Position numbers and translations under genes: made by a program
NCBI GenBank assembly: GCA_002887195.1
Contig: PJAB01000847.1
Coordinates: 1 to 19,832 of the forward strand
DNA from: Chrysochromulina parva
Taxonomy: Eukaryota; Haptophyta; Prymnesiales; Chrysochromulinaceae
Length of the DNA: 19,832 nt
Direction of reading: 5' to 3'
Shown here: positions 1 through 7,800 of the stretch, in pieces
Numbering within the stretch: position 1 is the first letter of the stretch
Layout of the letters: the number at the start of each line of letters is the position of its first letter
The notes under the pieces: model-generated
Seen by the model: the letters and a program-made list of their open reading frames with translations, nothing else
Databases searched by the model: none
What the model was told of the DNA's origin: nothing

Positions 1-233
1 ATTCGCGTCCCCATGGAGAGCTTTGGCCTGGAGGCCTTCTCAAGAGGGGTTTTCGCTTCTGGGAGAGAAACCCGATCTAACAGGTTCTTTTTGGGTCCCC
101 AGTGGTGTCCGACCGAGCTATAAATATGCAAACCCGAAACCGCACCGACATACGATATGCGACACTATCTTGATCGAAAGCTTCTAGAGACCCTTGTGTA
201 GGCCCTTTCCCTTAGCACATGTCCCTTAGACGC

Positions 234-454
234 TAACCACTGGCCCCTGTGGCCCGCCACTGGCCACCCGACGAGTGGCGCCCCCGCTCCTCGGTGGGCA
301 CTCGTAAGGGTAAGCGCCCGGCGGCGCCAGTGGTGGCCAGTGGTGGCCCGAAGTGGCCAGCTGGTACCAGAAGGTGCCCCAGGGTGCCAGGGGGGTCTGG
401 CTTCAATTGGCCACCACTGGCCACCACTGGTGACCAATGGCGCTGGTCATTGGT
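234..454. repeat. Nested inverted repeats of GGCCACCACT-like decamers
   Basis: The 22-base arm at 327-348 is the exact reverse complement of 409-430, with a loop of about 60 bases. A further arm at 257-268 (ccactggccacc) is the reverse complement of 333-344. A short hairpin, accaatg / cattggt, lies at 433-454. The arms are tandem copies of a 10-bp unit, ggccaccact, so the structure is a minisatellite folded on itself. Function is unknown. Confidence 0.8.
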
Positions 455-605
455 TGAGGTCAACTGTTACAACTGCCGCTCGAAACAGCGTTTTTTGACC
501 TAACTCCTCAGGGTTGCATATTTTCAGGTCTCAAAAACAGTGGCTATGTATAGGGGTTTAGGGTGGGTGTTTGGGGTCGGGTGTTTGGTACCTTTGGCTA
601 GCTCG

Positions 606-674
606 CCTCTCCCGTGTTCCTTACGGAAGTAAGGAAGCTAAAAAGTAAGGAAGCATGGATGCTCACGGGAGAGG
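606..674. repeat. Nested hairpin (11-bp outer, 8-bp inner stem)
   Basis: The outer arms cctctcccgtg (606-616) and cacgggagagg (664-674) are perfect reverse complements. Directly inside the left arm is a second perfect hairpin, ttccttac (617-624), loop ggaa, gtaaggaa (629-636). The aaggaag motif then recurs near 646-653. The structure could be the end of a small non-autonomous element or an RNA hairpin; no coding sequence accompanies it. Confidence 0.7.
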
Positions 675-722
675 ACGTTATAGGGTTCTAGGGGTCAAAA
701 GAGGAGAATCAGAGAAGAAATG

Positions 723-802
723 ACCCTAATCCTAATCCTAACCCTAACCCTAACCCTGACCCTGACCCTGACCCTAACCCTGACCCTAACCCTTAACCCT
801 AA
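723..802. repeat. Degenerate telomeric repeat tract (CCCTAA with CCCTGA variants)
   Basis: About 13 tandem units of CCCTAA-type telomeric sequence are visible. Four are CCCTGA, the first ones are CCTAAT-like, and one has an extra T (cccttaa). The C-rich strand reads 5' to 3' on the + strand, as at a left chromosome end, but more than 700 bp lie outside it. It is therefore an interstitial or subtelomeric tract, not a terminal telomere. TTAGGG-type telomeres are common in eukaryotes and point to no single lineage. Confidence 0.9.
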
Positions 803-1357
803 GCGAGTGGTGTGCGGAGTGCGGTAGTGTTGTCCACAGCAGAATCCGATCCAACAGTGTGCATGCAGGTGATGAAATCATGGATGAAATGCGTGCGGTG
901 CGCGATGTCATTGTGGCGTGCTCGCTCCGTTCGTGCAAGTATTTGCCGTCTCTCCGATGCAGCACGGCATACGATAGGACGACCAAGTCGGGCGGCGAGC
1001 TATAGTAATCATACACGGGACACCAAGAACAAATGGCACGCGTCGTGCACAATAGCGGAATAGGGTCACCATGGCGCGTCACACACAAAAGGGTCACACA
1101 CGGAGACACAACATCTCGCCACGTGGACATTTACACACTCATTACTATTGATGAGTACAGTCAGTCCCGTGTCCGTCACTTGCTCACCCTGGTTCCTTAC
1201 TCCATACTCGCCGGCGGGGCTACCTTCACACCCCAGCCCAACCGCCCTTACTTGTTAACTCGGCCGCGGTTATCGGCCACAGGTATCTCGGCCTGTGTGT
1301 CCCTCGGCGGCATCTTGCCAATCTGCTGCCGAGGCGCTGCGCGCGCGTAACCCCCTT
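803..1357. other. Intergenic, downstream of the Hint gene
   Basis: No gene is supported in these 555 bp. Open frames on both strands (up to about 114 codons on the minus strand) have unbiased composition and no recognisable motif. The segment probably contains the 3' untranslated region of the minus-strand Hint gene that ends at 1358. Confidence 0.55.
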
Positions 1358-3427
1358 TCAGGCAATGTACTTGCGATGGGCGCCGAGGAAGGCGTCGCGG
1401 AAAGTGGCGGTGAGCCCGGCCGCCTCGAGCAGTGGCAGCCCGTAGGTGGCGAGGCGCACATTGTGCAGCGCGTCGAAAGACGTCGCCACGCCGTTCACGA
1501 TCGGCATCGTGCCGTGCGAGAGCACCGGCGAGTGCAGGCCCGGCTTGGTCGCCGTACCGATCTTCATCACCTGCGTGGCGCGCACGGCAGCGCTCGCTGA
1601 GACGGCCTCATAGACGGTCTCGCCTACGGCGATGTCCTTGGCCTGCTTGAGGTCGGTGCAGCATGCGTCGCCGACAGGCACGTGATGCGTGGGCGTCAGC
1701 GTCAGGTTCAGGCCAGACGCCGTCGTGAGCACCAAGAAGGTCGTGCCCTGCACGTCTGCATCGGTGATCGAGAGGAGCGAGACGGTGTCGGTGGTGAGGG
1801 TGCCGTCGGCGCTCGCGGCGACGATGGCGTCGCCCGCACGGAGCTCGTCGAGGCGGCGCGGCGTGCCGTCGACCATCGTGATGAGCGCCTCGCTCGGGAA
1901 GCACGGGTTGCCGAGGTTGCCGTCGGCGTCGCTGGCGCTGTGCAGTTTGCAGGTCCTGAGGGCTTCAATACCCGCTATCGTGGCTGCTGAGGCACCCTGC
2001 ATTCCAGGCCCGGGCTGCATCTTCGAGATTTGATGGGTAATGGCCGCACCCCACCAGACCGAAAACTCCGCCTCGGTGCACGTAGAGGCACATTTCATGC
2101 ATCCGCTCTCAAGGAGTTGACAGTTTCCGGAGGGAGAGAGAACAGATCTTGCGCACGTGATCGAGGCCGGCATCGGTGGCGGTGACGGCGGTGGCGGTGG
2201 GATCGGTGGCGGTGACGGCGGTGGCGGTGGGATCGGTGGCGGTGACGGCGGTGGCGGTTGGGAGGTGACGGGCGGCGGTGGGGGGGTGACGGGCGGCGGT
2301 GGGGAGGTGCCGGGCGGCGGTGGGGAGGTGACGGACGACGGTGGGGAGGTGCCGGGAGGCGGCGACATCATGGGTGACGGCGGCGGAATCATGGGCGACG
2401 GCGGCCGAGACGGCGGCTTAGGCGGCGGCGGAGGCGACGGAGACGGCGGCGGCGGAGATGGCGGCGGAGGCGGCGGCGGACGCGACGGCGGCCGAGGCGG
2501 AGGGAAAGGACCGCAGTCGGTGCAGTCGGTACCGCGGGCGCATCCAACATACTCCGCGCCAGGACCGCCGTCGTCGCACGAGCCGTCGGAGGCATAATAT
2601 TGGCAAGTATCGGTGCATCCAACCGGCGCCTCCGGCGGCGGCGGAGGCATCGGAAACGGCGGCGGAGGAGGCGGAGGCGAAGGCGGCGGAGACGGCGGCG
2701 GAGGAGGCGACGGAAACGGCGGCGGCGGCGGAGGAGGATACGGCGGCTCAGGCGGAGGCGGAGGCGACGGAGACGGCGGCGGCGGAGACGGCGGCCGAGA
2801 CGGCAACGGTGGACGCGGAGGCGGCCGCGGAGGGAAAGGACCGCAGTCGGTGCAGTCGGTACCGCGGGGGCAAGCACTACTCGGTCCGAGGGTGCCGTCG
2901 TCGCACATGCCGTCGGAGGCATAGTTGCAAGTCTCGGTGCATCCAACCGTCTGCGGCGGAGGCGGCGGCGAACGCGGCAGCGGAGGCATCAGAAACGGCG
3001 GCGGCGGCGGCGGCGGTGTAGGCGGCAGAGACGGCGGCACAGGCGGCGACGGCGGCGACGGAAACGGTGGCGGCGGAGGCGGCGGAGGCGGCGGTGGAGA
3101 CGGAGACGGTGGCGGCGGCGACGGCGGCCTCGGCGACGGCGGCGTAGGTGGCGGAGACGGCGGAGGCGACGGAGACGGCGGCAGAGACGGCGGCGACGGC
3201 GGCCGCGACGGCGGCGGTGGCGGTGAGGGTGGAGGCGACGGAGACGGCGGCGGTGAGGGCGGCGGCGGCAGCGGCGGTGCGAGCGGAGGCGTGTAGAAGC
3301 ATAGGGCCATGCAAGTGGGAGGAGTCGGAATCGATTGAAGGAGCCGAGCGTGCGTCTCGACCTTGTAAAGAGCGCCAAAAGACATGGGAGACGCAGGGGC
3401 GCCCACGATAAGAAGCGCGATCATCAT
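1358..3427 (-). CDS. Secreted Pro-rich protein with two Cys modules and C-terminal Hint domain
   Basis: A single exon encodes 689 residues and starts at a double ATG (3427). A short hydrophobic N-terminus (residues 2-20) may be a signal peptide. Long Ser/Pro tracts alternate with two homologous six-Cys modules at 163-195 and 271-305, both ending RGTDCTDCG. Another Cys-containing region lies at about 428-500. Residues 509-689 are a Hint (hedgehog/intein) domain: it starts at Cys509 (CFPSEAL), has a GTPRRLDELRAGD segment, a TPTHH motif at 578-582, and LSHGT with His638 in the last block. Hint domains cleave the peptide bond before their first Cys, often passing the N-terminal part to a nucleophile. 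Ser/Pro tracts are typical of algal wall or matrix glycoproteins. I infer a wall or surface protein that may process itself; activity is not shown. The residue before Cys509 is Pro, where hedgehogs have Gly. Confidence 0.85.
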   Translation of the reverse strand: MMIALLIVGAPASPMSFGALYKVETHARLLQSIPTPPTCMALCFYTPPLAPPLPPPPSPPPSPSPPPSPPPPPSRPPSPPSLPPSPSPPPSPPPTPPSPRPPSPPPPSPSPPPPPPPPPPPFPSPPSPPVPPSLPPTPPPPPPPFLMPPLPRSPPPPPQTVGCTETCNYASDGMCDDGTLGPSSACPRGTDCTDCGPFPPRPPPRPPLPSRPPSPPPPSPSPPPPPEPPYPPPPPPPFPSPPPPPSPPPSPPPPPPPFPMPPPPPEAPVGCTDTCQYYASDGSCDDGGPGAEYVGCARGTDCTDCGPFPPPRPPSRPPPPPPPSPPPPSPSPPPPPKPPSRPPSPMIPPPSPMMSPPPGTSPPSSVTSPPPPGTSPPPPVTPPPPPVTSQPPPPSPPPIPPPPPSPPPIPPPPPSPPPMPASITCARSVLSPSGNCQLLESGCMKCASTCTEAEFSVWWGAAITHQISKMQPGPGMQGASAATIAGIEALRTCKLHSASDADGNLGNPCFPSEALITMVDGTPRRLDELRAGDAIVAASADGTLTTDTVSLLSITDADVQGTTFLVLTTASGLNLTLTPTHHVPVGDACCTDLKQAKDIAVGETVYEAVSASAAVRATQVMKIGTATKPGLHSPVLSHGTMPIVNGVATSFDALHNVRLATYGLPLLEAAGLTATFRDAFLGAHRKYIA
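2171..2260. repeat. 30-bp tandem repeat, three units, inside the Hint gene
   Basis: Three consecutive 30-bp units (gatcggtggcggtgacggcg plus ggtggcggtgg-like sequence) encode PPPPPSPPPI-type decapeptides on the minus strand. They belong to a larger GGC-rich low-complexity region (about 2165-3295) that encodes the Ser/Pro linkers. The length of this region is likely to vary between alleles and to be error-prone in assembly. Confidence 0.85.
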
Positions 3428-4431
3428 TTTGAGATAGTGCGCCGGAGCGAATCGGAACGTATCTGTAAGTACGACCCTGGTAGTCGAAGTTCCTGTAAAC
3501 TTGGTCGCGTCGGTTACATGCGGTTGGTGGCATCCGCGCGGCGTGCCTAGGGGCGGAGAAAGGAGAAAGGAGAAAGTGGTGCGATTTTTGGGCTCCGCGG
3601 ACGACGAAGGGGTTTCTGCCAGGTTGAGCGGTGGTTTGTCGTTTGTGGCGACGCATGCGTTCCCTTGGTGCGTTCGGTGCGTTCCGGGGTTCGGGTGTGG
3701 TCTGGCGCGTGAGTCGGTGGGTGGGGTTGGGTTTGAGGTGGTTCTTGTGAGGTTCGTGTGTCTGTCTCGTGAACGTTAACACGCGACACATCACGCGACA
3801 ACCGGTGCTACGGCACTGTTATGGCACTGTTACATGTACTGCCGCCCGCTCATCAGACGTACACACACCTTACATGTGACCCCATAGAAGTACGAGACAC
3901 GGTCGAGCATGCGTGTAAGCATGCGTGAGCTCTGACCCTCCGGCTCCCCCGGTGTTTTTGAACCGCAATCGCTGGAAGGTGCGAAGCGCTCGATCCACGC
4001 CGACATCCCCTTCAAATTCCCCCACCGCAATTCAGGGGGTCCTGCCAATGAGTAGGTAGCTTGGTAAGTTACAAAGTTCTCTCGATCCTTGCGCGCTCGA
4101 TTCGGCGTTCCTGCGAAGTCCACAGCTCCTCCTTTCTCAGAGAAGAAGAAAAGCCAAATTTGGGCCGAGACGCTCGCGGGTAACCAAAGCAGGGTAACCA
4201 AAGCAGGCGGTTTCGACTGGGATCTGGGGCTTTTCTTCATGATGAGAGGTGAGTCTCCAGCTGTCTAACACGTAACAGCTTGCACAATACAATTCAAAGC
4301 AAAGGCGAAGTTTTATAAGTAAATTTATAAACCTACGCTGCTGTCGAAACGAGACCGTCAGCGCTCAGCGGGCAGGCCGTCATCGATCCGCAAACCGCGC
4401 ATTTCACAAGTCCTATTGTGATCCCGCCGAT
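3428..4431. other. Intergenic region between two minus-strand genes
   Basis: The part next to 3427 should hold the promoter and 5' leader of the Hint gene. It includes three tandem ggagaaa heptamers (3555-3575), a repeated gcactgtta motif near 3812-3833, and a 14-bp tandem duplication, gggtaaccaaagca, at 4178-4205. The strip at 4260-4340 is clearly more AT-rich than its surroundings. Only one weak ORF, listed separately, lies here. Confidence 0.5.
3830..4240 (-). CDS. Doubtful small ORF, 136 residues
   Basis: The frame opens with ATG at 4240 and encodes 136 residues with a Lys/Ser-rich start, a hydrophobic stretch near residues 15-32 and several Cys in the C-terminal third. I recognise no family. 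Third positions are less GC-rich than in neighbouring genes, so it may be chance, part of a dispersed repeat, or a transferred fragment. The tandem gggtaaccaaagca duplication lies inside its first codons. Confidence 0.25.
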   Translation of the reverse strand: MKKSPRSQSKPPALVTLLWLPASVSAQIWLFFFSEKGGAVDFAGTPNRARKDRENFVTYQATYSLAGPPELRWGNLKGMSAWIERFAPSSDCGSKTPGEPEGQSSRMLTRMLDRVSYFYGVTCKVCVRLMSGRQYM

Positions 4432-6399
4432 CTACAACTTGGCGCCCTGTCTCCACAAGCCCTTGGGGATCGTCTCCTCTGGCGGTGGCGTGACGACCCA
4501 TGGGCAACGCCCGTACGCCACGCCACGGTCCGACCGCCTCGATCCATCGCCGTCGCTGCCGACGCCGCAACGCTGTGCGGACGGCGTACTGCGCCCGTCA
4601 CGACGCCCGGTGAGGCGCGCAGTGAGCTTGGCACTAATGGCACGACTCTTGGCCACGTGGCGGCCCAGCGGGGATGCCTCGTCCTCCACCACCCACACCC
4701 CATGCAGCTGGTTCTCACGCCACTCGAGCTCGGGCGACGCGAGGCCGAGCCGCAAGCGCACATTCGATTCGATGGGCTCCGAAGATGGCGTCGTGCGCAT
4801 GCTGAGGGTCGAGCCGCTATAATGGTTGGCGCCAGGCGGCGGAGCGCCATGTCGAGCGCGTGCCAACGCAGCGAATGAAGAGGGCGGTAAGGGCCGTCCA
4901 CTCGCTTGGCTCTCGGCAGCCACCGTGCCTCCACTCGCTCCAGGCTCCGGATACACGCGGAGGGATTCTGCGTATGCCTGGCAAGGGAGGAAGGTCGCCT
5001 CCTTCATCCGGCGGTCGTTGTCGGGCGCGCCTCGCGGCGCATGGTAGTCAATGTTGGCGGTGACGTCGTACTGGCGGATCTCGCGCCGCCGCTGCGGGTC
5101 TGGATGGCCGCGACCGTTGGGGCTGCTTGAGGTACGCAGGCTGCGTTCGTACGCCTCGGCAGAGCGACGTGAGGCGAGGTGGGCCGAGCTGAGCGCAGAG
5201 CCCGCGCCCGACGCCGTCGGCGAGGCCGGCGCCACGCTGCGGGGGGGGCTGTATGCTCCCCCTGGCAGGCTCACGTGCAGACTGGAATGAGAGTGCGCCG
5301 GCCGCTTATGGAAGCTCATGCTCGGTCCAAGACCAAGTTCATGGCTCGGTCGGAACCACGCGGCGACGTTAGCCGATCTGGGCGTCGCCGCCGAATTTCT
5401 AGTGAGGCTCGGAGCCATATTTGTCGTCGCCGATTTAGCCGCGGTCGCAAAGTAGCCGGTGGGATCGGCGCGAGCGGACGCCGAGGGGGGGCTAGACTTA
5501 GGGCTAGACTCGCAGCGCACGCCACCACTGCTCGGGCGTCGCACTGCCGGATGGCCTCCTCTTCTCGCCGGCTGCATCGCGCCGCGGGCAGCCAGCTCGG
5601 CAGCATCGAGGCCGGGCATCGGATCGGCATGCTGCACTTGCTTCGGGGCACCGACGGCAGAGAGTGCATCGAGCGCTCCTCGCGCCGGCCCTGGCCACAC
5701 AAAGTGGATCTTATCCTTGTTGGGAGCGGCTGGGGCCTCCGCGCGGCTCTGAGCTGACGCGCCTGCCGCGTTCTCGCCCTCGTCACAGCAGCGACTCTCC
5801 CCAAGGGACTTGTGCGCATTGCGTTGCTGCCCGCTGATCAAGAGAGGGTTGACGTACTCGTCACCGTACAAGGCTGGCCGGGTGGCCGGAACGACGCTGG
5901 CCTCAGGCTGCACCGCACGAAGGAGCTCCTTCCACGGCTCAGACTCGATCATTGCGCGCAGCATCTCCTCGTCCGAGAGGCCAGCGAGAGGCGACATTGC
6001 ACACAAAGCAGCGGAAGGTGGCGAGGTTGCGCACACAGCAGCGCAATACTCCAAGACTGCGCCGTCGCCTTCACAAGCAGGGCTGGCGAGAGGAGGCTGC
6101 AGAATGTCGATTGTCAGATCAGATCGTGCGCTTGATGTTGTTGTTGATGATGGTGTCATCCCCGGTGCGGCTGGGGACGGCGCCGCAACAGACCACAGGA
6201 GCTCCATCTCCGTGGCGACTCCGTCCAATTTACGCTGCTCGCACGTGGTCCTCTTGAAGACTGTCTCGCCGCGCGTCAATTCGGGAGTCGCTAAAAACGC
6301 AAGGTATCCGCGGATATGTGTGAGGATATCCGGATAGTTGAGAGGGTCAAGAAGTTTTGGTGCGCATTCTGAGGAAACGGATTTATGTCGAGTGTGCAT
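4432..6399 (-). CDS. Hypothetical Ser/Ala/Pro-rich protein, 655 residues
   Basis: This long single-exon frame starts with ATG at 6399 and has strong GC bias at third positions. I do not recognise a family. The N-terminal 75 residues (including a YPDILTHIRGYLAFL segment near 22-36) and an acidic helical stretch at about 136-165 (GLSDEEMLRAMIESEPWKEL) look ordered. The middle (about 200-440) is low-complexity Ser/Pro/Ala and probably disordered. A more regular segment starts at residue 441 (IRQYDVTANIDYHAPRG) and runs to about 485. The C-terminus is basic and ends near a PEETIPKGLW motif. No signal peptide, membrane helix or catalytic motif is visible. It could be a cytoskeletal or scaffold protein, but that is a guess from composition only. 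The next gene (OsmC-like) lies 286 bp upstream on the same strand. Confidence 0.65.
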   Translation of the reverse strand: MHTRHKSVSSECAPKLLDPLNYPDILTHIRGYLAFLATPELTRGETVFKRTTCEQRKLDGVATEMELLWSVAAPSPAAPGMTPSSTTTSSARSDLTIDILQPPLASPACEGDGAVLEYCAAVCATSPPSAALCAMSPLAGLSDEEMLRAMIESEPWKELLRAVQPEASVVPATRPALYGDEYVNPLLISGQQRNAHKSLGESRCCDEGENAAGASAQSRAEAPAAPNKDKIHFVWPGPARGALDALSAVGAPKQVQHADPMPGLDAAELAARGAMQPARRGGHPAVRRPSSGGVRCESSPKSSPPSASARADPTGYFATAAKSATTNMAPSLTRNSAATPRSANVAAWFRPSHELGLGPSMSFHKRPAHSHSSLHVSLPGGAYSPPRSVAPASPTASGAGSALSSAHLASRRSAEAYERSLRTSSSPNGRGHPDPQRRREIRQYDVTANIDYHAPRGAPDNDRRMKEATFLPCQAYAESLRVYPEPGASGGTVAAESQASGRPLPPSSFAALARARHGAPPPGANHYSGSTLSMRTTPSSEPIESNVRLRLGLASPELEWRENQLHGVWVVEDEASPLGRHVAKSRAISAKLTARLTGRRDGRSTPSAQRCGVGSDGDGSRRSDRGVAYGRCPWVVTPPPEETIPKGLWRQGAKL

Positions 6400-6505
6400 G
6401 CGTCAAAGCGATGAAGCCAACGTGGTCTGTGCAGTGTGCCAGAGTTAAGCTCAGGTAAGACACGCCCGCCGGCCGCCGGCAGTAGTGACCTGGTCCCGAC
6501 ATGAC

Positions 6506-6528
6506 GCCAAGACGATGACCGTCTTGGC
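6506..6528. repeat. Perfect 9-bp hairpin
   Basis: The arms gccaagacg (6506-6514) and cgtcttggc (6520-6528) pair perfectly around a 5-base loop. It sits in the 286-bp spacer between the 655-residue gene and the OsmC-like gene, both on the minus strand. Its role is unknown and it could be chance. Confidence 0.5.
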
Positions 6529-6685
6529 CTCTGATCTAGATATTTGTGTTGTTGTGACCAACGTCGTCATATCAATTGTGAATTCATCGTACTTGGAAGC
6601 ACGATGTATACTCCGTGAATGTGCTTGGGGGGGAAGGCTCAGAAAGCTAGTACGCTAACACGTAATATTAAACTTCATTGTCGCG

Positions 6686-7294
6686 TCAGGCTTTTGGTTT
6701 ATTTGCGGCTTCTAGTTCTGCGGCCCGATCCTGGCCTCTGTACGTATCTGCTGCTGTCAGCTCAGTCCGGTCCAAGCGCCATTGGAATTCAAGCTTGACT
6801 CCTCCTTGAGCCAGCGAGGCCGCCACCGGACATCGCCGCTCCACGATTGCACCGAGTGCGAGCACGTCCTCATCGCTGATGCTCATGCTCGACGGGCGTA
6901 CGTGCACGACGCCCTGCACGTACAGGAGCGCTGCCGAAACGGGTACCTCCTCGTGGATCGGAAGATGCAGCGCGCCGCGCTCATCCCTCGCCGCCTGCAC
7001 ATCGCTAAACTCAATCCGCACAATTCGATTGTGCGGCCGTGGCCACAGATGGCGTGCGACGAAGTGTGCAGTCGCCGCCTTGCATCCGACGAGGGCGGCT
7101 AGCAGCATCTCGACCGGCTGCGCGAAGGCGTCTTCGCCGCCGGCCGCACGCGGCAGATCAGTTTGCAGCTCGTGGCCCGTGTTGGTCTGCGCACGGCACC
7201 GCGGCCTGCCGGCGTCGGCCACAGCGTCGAGACGGTAGAGGTGGAGCCGTGCCGTGGATGCCGCAGCCCCAAGGGCTCGGCTCGACGGGCTCAT
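6686..7294 (-). CDS. OsmC/Ohr-like family protein
   Basis: The protein has 202 residues from the first ATG (7294). OsmC and Ohr proteins are thiol-dependent peroxidases that reduce organic hydroperoxides with a pair of Cys residues. Here GGEDAFAQPVEMLLAALVGC (52-71) matches the family's core helix with Cys71, and RRCPVAASL carries Cys155, the expected second Cys. The N-terminal strand region RLHLYRLDAVADAG and the C-terminal KLEFQWRL strand also fit. The last 25 residues are a charged extension rich in Ala and Glu. No clear organelle-targeting leader is seen, so a cytosolic location is plausible. The gene is divergent from the plastid-type protein gene at 7801, with about 506 bp between the starts. 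Some OsmC-like proteins are not peroxidases, so the substrate is open. Confidence 0.8.
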   Translation of the reverse strand: MSPSSRALGAAASTARLHLYRLDAVADAGRPRCRAQTNTGHELQTDLPRAAGGEDAFAQPVEMLLAALVGCKAATAHFVARHLWPRPHNRIVRIEFSDVQAARDERGALHLPIHEEVPVSAALLYVQGVVHVRPSSMSISDEDVLALGAIVERRCPVAASLAQGGVKLEFQWRLDRTELTAADTYRGQDRAAELEAANKPKA

Positions 7295-7800
7295 GGCCAA
7301 CTAGCACGTAGAGAATCGAGCGCCCAAGTGAGATTGCGATGCAGTCGTGTCGTCGATGAGCTGCGATGCGTCGCGATTGCCGAGAAGCGTGCATGTGTAC
7401 TGCATGTGTCGTTATACGATCGTCCATTGAACACGAATAAAGGTCAGCTCAAACGACATCCACACGCCACGGACGGTCGCATGCTTTAGTAGTCATGTAA
7501 GCACGCCCCGCGGGCGTGTGGACGTCACCTAAATAAGGCCAAAGATAAAGCTAATAGATCCAATGCCCCACAATGTAAATGAGATCACTCATCTTAAATC
7601 ATTCATTGCAACAGCATTCACACGTGATCTCAACATCATTCACACCAACATGAGAATTCACACCCAAAATGAGATTTTTGAAGAGAGTCTTTGGCGCGAA
7701 TCGACCCATTTTCCCACAGGCTCGTGTACCTCGAGAGAGCTCCCATTGAACCGCGGCTCTCATCTCGCAGCAGATCTGCGACGCTCCACACCGACCAATA
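7295..7800. promoter_or_regulatory. Divergent promoter region
   Basis: The 506 bp between two divergent starts should contain both promoters. A perfect 7-bp hairpin, cacgccc (7502-7508) / gggcgtg (7512-7518), is followed directly by gacgtcac (7520-7527), which resembles a bZIP/CREB-type ACGT core. The stretch 7530-7680 is AT-rich compared with the genes. No canonical TATA box can be placed with confidence. The presence of promoters here is inferred from gene layout only. Confidence 0.4.

Larger units (their letters stand above)
1..722. other. Gene-free left flank with repeats
   Basis: I see no credible gene here. Short open frames at 165-503 lie on both strands within repeated GGCCACCACT-like sequence and have no recognisable protein character. 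The segment holds the two inverted-repeat structures listed separately and G/T-rich sequence at 550-590 with one TTTAGGG-like unit. It precedes a telomere-like tract, so it may be subtelomeric. Confidence 0.6.

Noticed and set aside
2389..3378. Several Arg-rich and Ala-rich frames on both strands
   Set aside because: They are frame-shifted readings of the GGC-rich tract that encodes the Ser/Pro linkers of the Hint protein.
6686..7294. Recent bacterial transfer of the OsmC-like gene
   Set aside because: The family is common in bacteria, but codon use matches the neighbours and eukaryotes have relatives; nothing in the sequence shows a recent transfer.
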